NCBI GenBank assembly: GCA_900542085.1
Contig: UQMK01000041.1
Coordinates: 1-13,052 of the forward strand
From: an uncultured Collinsella sp.
Lineage (GTDB): Bacteria; Actinomycetota; Coriobacteriia; Coriobacteriales; Coriobacteriaceae
DNA: 13,052 bases
Direction: 5' to 3'
The notes beneath the pieces were generated by a model, which saw only the letters and a list, made by a program, of their open reading frames with translations, searched no databases and was not told the DNA's origin. The position numbers and the translations under genes are program-made. Shown in pieces: positions 12,825-13,052 of this stretch (positions are counted from its first letter, which is position 1; the number at the start of each line of letters is the position of its first letter).

Positions 12825-12874
12825 TTGAGGTTGAAAGACGGGGTGCTACAGGTGGCATCCCGCCTTTGCGTTAA

Positions 12875-12890
12875 ACACAACATATTGTGT
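12875..12890. promoter_or_regulatory. NrdR-like box
   Basis: ACACAACATATTGTGT matches the NrdR consensus ACACWATATATWGTGT at 15 of 16 positions and sits in an 8-bp perfect inverted repeat (12873-12892). NrdR represses ribonucleotide reductase operons, so a nrd gene may begin beyond the window. NrdR boxes usually come in pairs about 31 bp apart; I see no good second box here. Confidence 0.6.
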
Positions 12891-12941
12891 TTTCGAACAT
12901 ATGCTCGGGGGTGGCGCCCAATAGTTAGGGGGTGGAGTGGT

Positions 12942-12967
12942 GGGGTGGGGTGGGGGCAGGGGGGGGG
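12942..12967 (+). other. G-quadruplex motif
   Basis: Runs GGGG, GGGG, GGGGG and G9 are separated by loops of 1, 1 and 2 bases, and further G4 runs flank them (12928-12932, 12971-12974, 12984-12987). This is an ideal short-loop quadruplex sequence on the plus strand. G-tract length may also be prone to slippage or sequencing error. Confidence 0.65.
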
Positions 12968-13052
12968 AAAGGGGTTGAAATATGGGGCGGGTCCCCACAT
13001 TATTAATGACGTCGACAGGCGGGGGGGTTCCCCGCGTACGTGCCATCTGAGT

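Larger units (their letters stand above)
12610..13052. other. Gene-free region rich in signals at the right edge
   Basis: No credible gene is seen in 443 bases. In order it holds a long palindrome (12643-12704), several short inverted repeats (for example GCGCC/GGCGC near 12711-12730), a MerR-like dyad (12805-12824), an NrdR-like box (12875-12890) and a G-rich tract (12928-12987). The plus strand is strikingly G-rich after 12900. ORFs on the minus strand are low-complexity proline-rich shadows of the G-tract. Confidence 0.65.

Noticed and set aside
12847..12881. Possible dif site near xerD (TTGCGTTAAAC resembles the XerD arm TTATGTTAAAT)
   Set aside because: Only 8 of 11 bases match and the expected XerC arm six bases upstream is absent; the site overlaps the NrdR box region.
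12635..13046. Minus-strand ORFs near the right edge
   Set aside because: They are proline-rich translations of the G-rich tract and palindrome, with no start signals.
1..13052. CRISPR arrays, tRNA or rRNA genes, insertion sequences and phage genes
   Set aside because: I found no regularly spaced repeats, cloverleaf sequences, transposase genes or phage-like proteins; the only recombinase is the housekeeping XerD.

Overview
The window is plus-strand coding throughout. It looks like a chromosomal segment of a gut actinobacterium of the class Coriobacteriia, most likely Collinsella or a close relative. This is an inference from three things: GC-rich, C-ending codon use with AT-rich intergenic promoters; a complete arginine deiminase (ADI) locus in an anaerobe-like setting; and a pyrG-xerD pairing that recalls the actinobacterial pyrG-NUDIX-xerD order. 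I cannot verify the species without a search.

Region 1 (1-7337) is an arginine catabolism locus: arcA copy 1, a PLP aminotransferase (arcT-like), arcA copy 2, a catabolic ornithine carbamoyltransferase (arcB/argF), and a DcuC/YfcC-family transporter that fits an arginine/ornithine exchanger (arcD). ArcD would import arginine and export ornithine. ArcA converts arginine to citrulline and ammonia. ArcB splits citrulline with phosphate into ornithine and carbamoyl phosphate. The last enzyme, carbamate kinase (arcC), is not in the window. The two arcA copies are identical over at least 1,269 bp, from inside the leader to one base past the stop codon. They lie as direct repeats 3,201 bp apart and bracket the aminotransferase. 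Copy 1 ends in its own terminator, while copy 2 leads the arcB-arcD run. A 450-bp AT-rich region before copy 2 carries an array of ArgR-like boxes and other palindromes. Hairpins sit in every junction of the locus.

Region 2 (7338-9299) holds a hairpin-rich, apparently non-coding stretch with a diverged 73-bp tandem repeat, then a 493-aa DUF1846/UPF0371 protein with its own promoter and terminator.

Region 3 (9300-12609) holds a small winged-helix regulator preceded by a possible 23-aa leader ORF, then pyrG (CTP synthase) and xerD (tyrosine recombinase), the last two in tight operon arrangement.

Region 4 (12610-13052) has no gene. It contains a 27-bp-stem palindrome, a MerR-like dyad, a near-perfect NrdR box and a strong G-quadruplex motif. 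It is probably the promoter region of a gene beyond the right edge, plausibly a ribonucleotide reductase operon.

No clearly novel multi-gene system is evident. The most unusual items are the perfect arcA duplication around an aminotransferase, the short leader-like ORFs, the ArgR-like array and the NrdR box.
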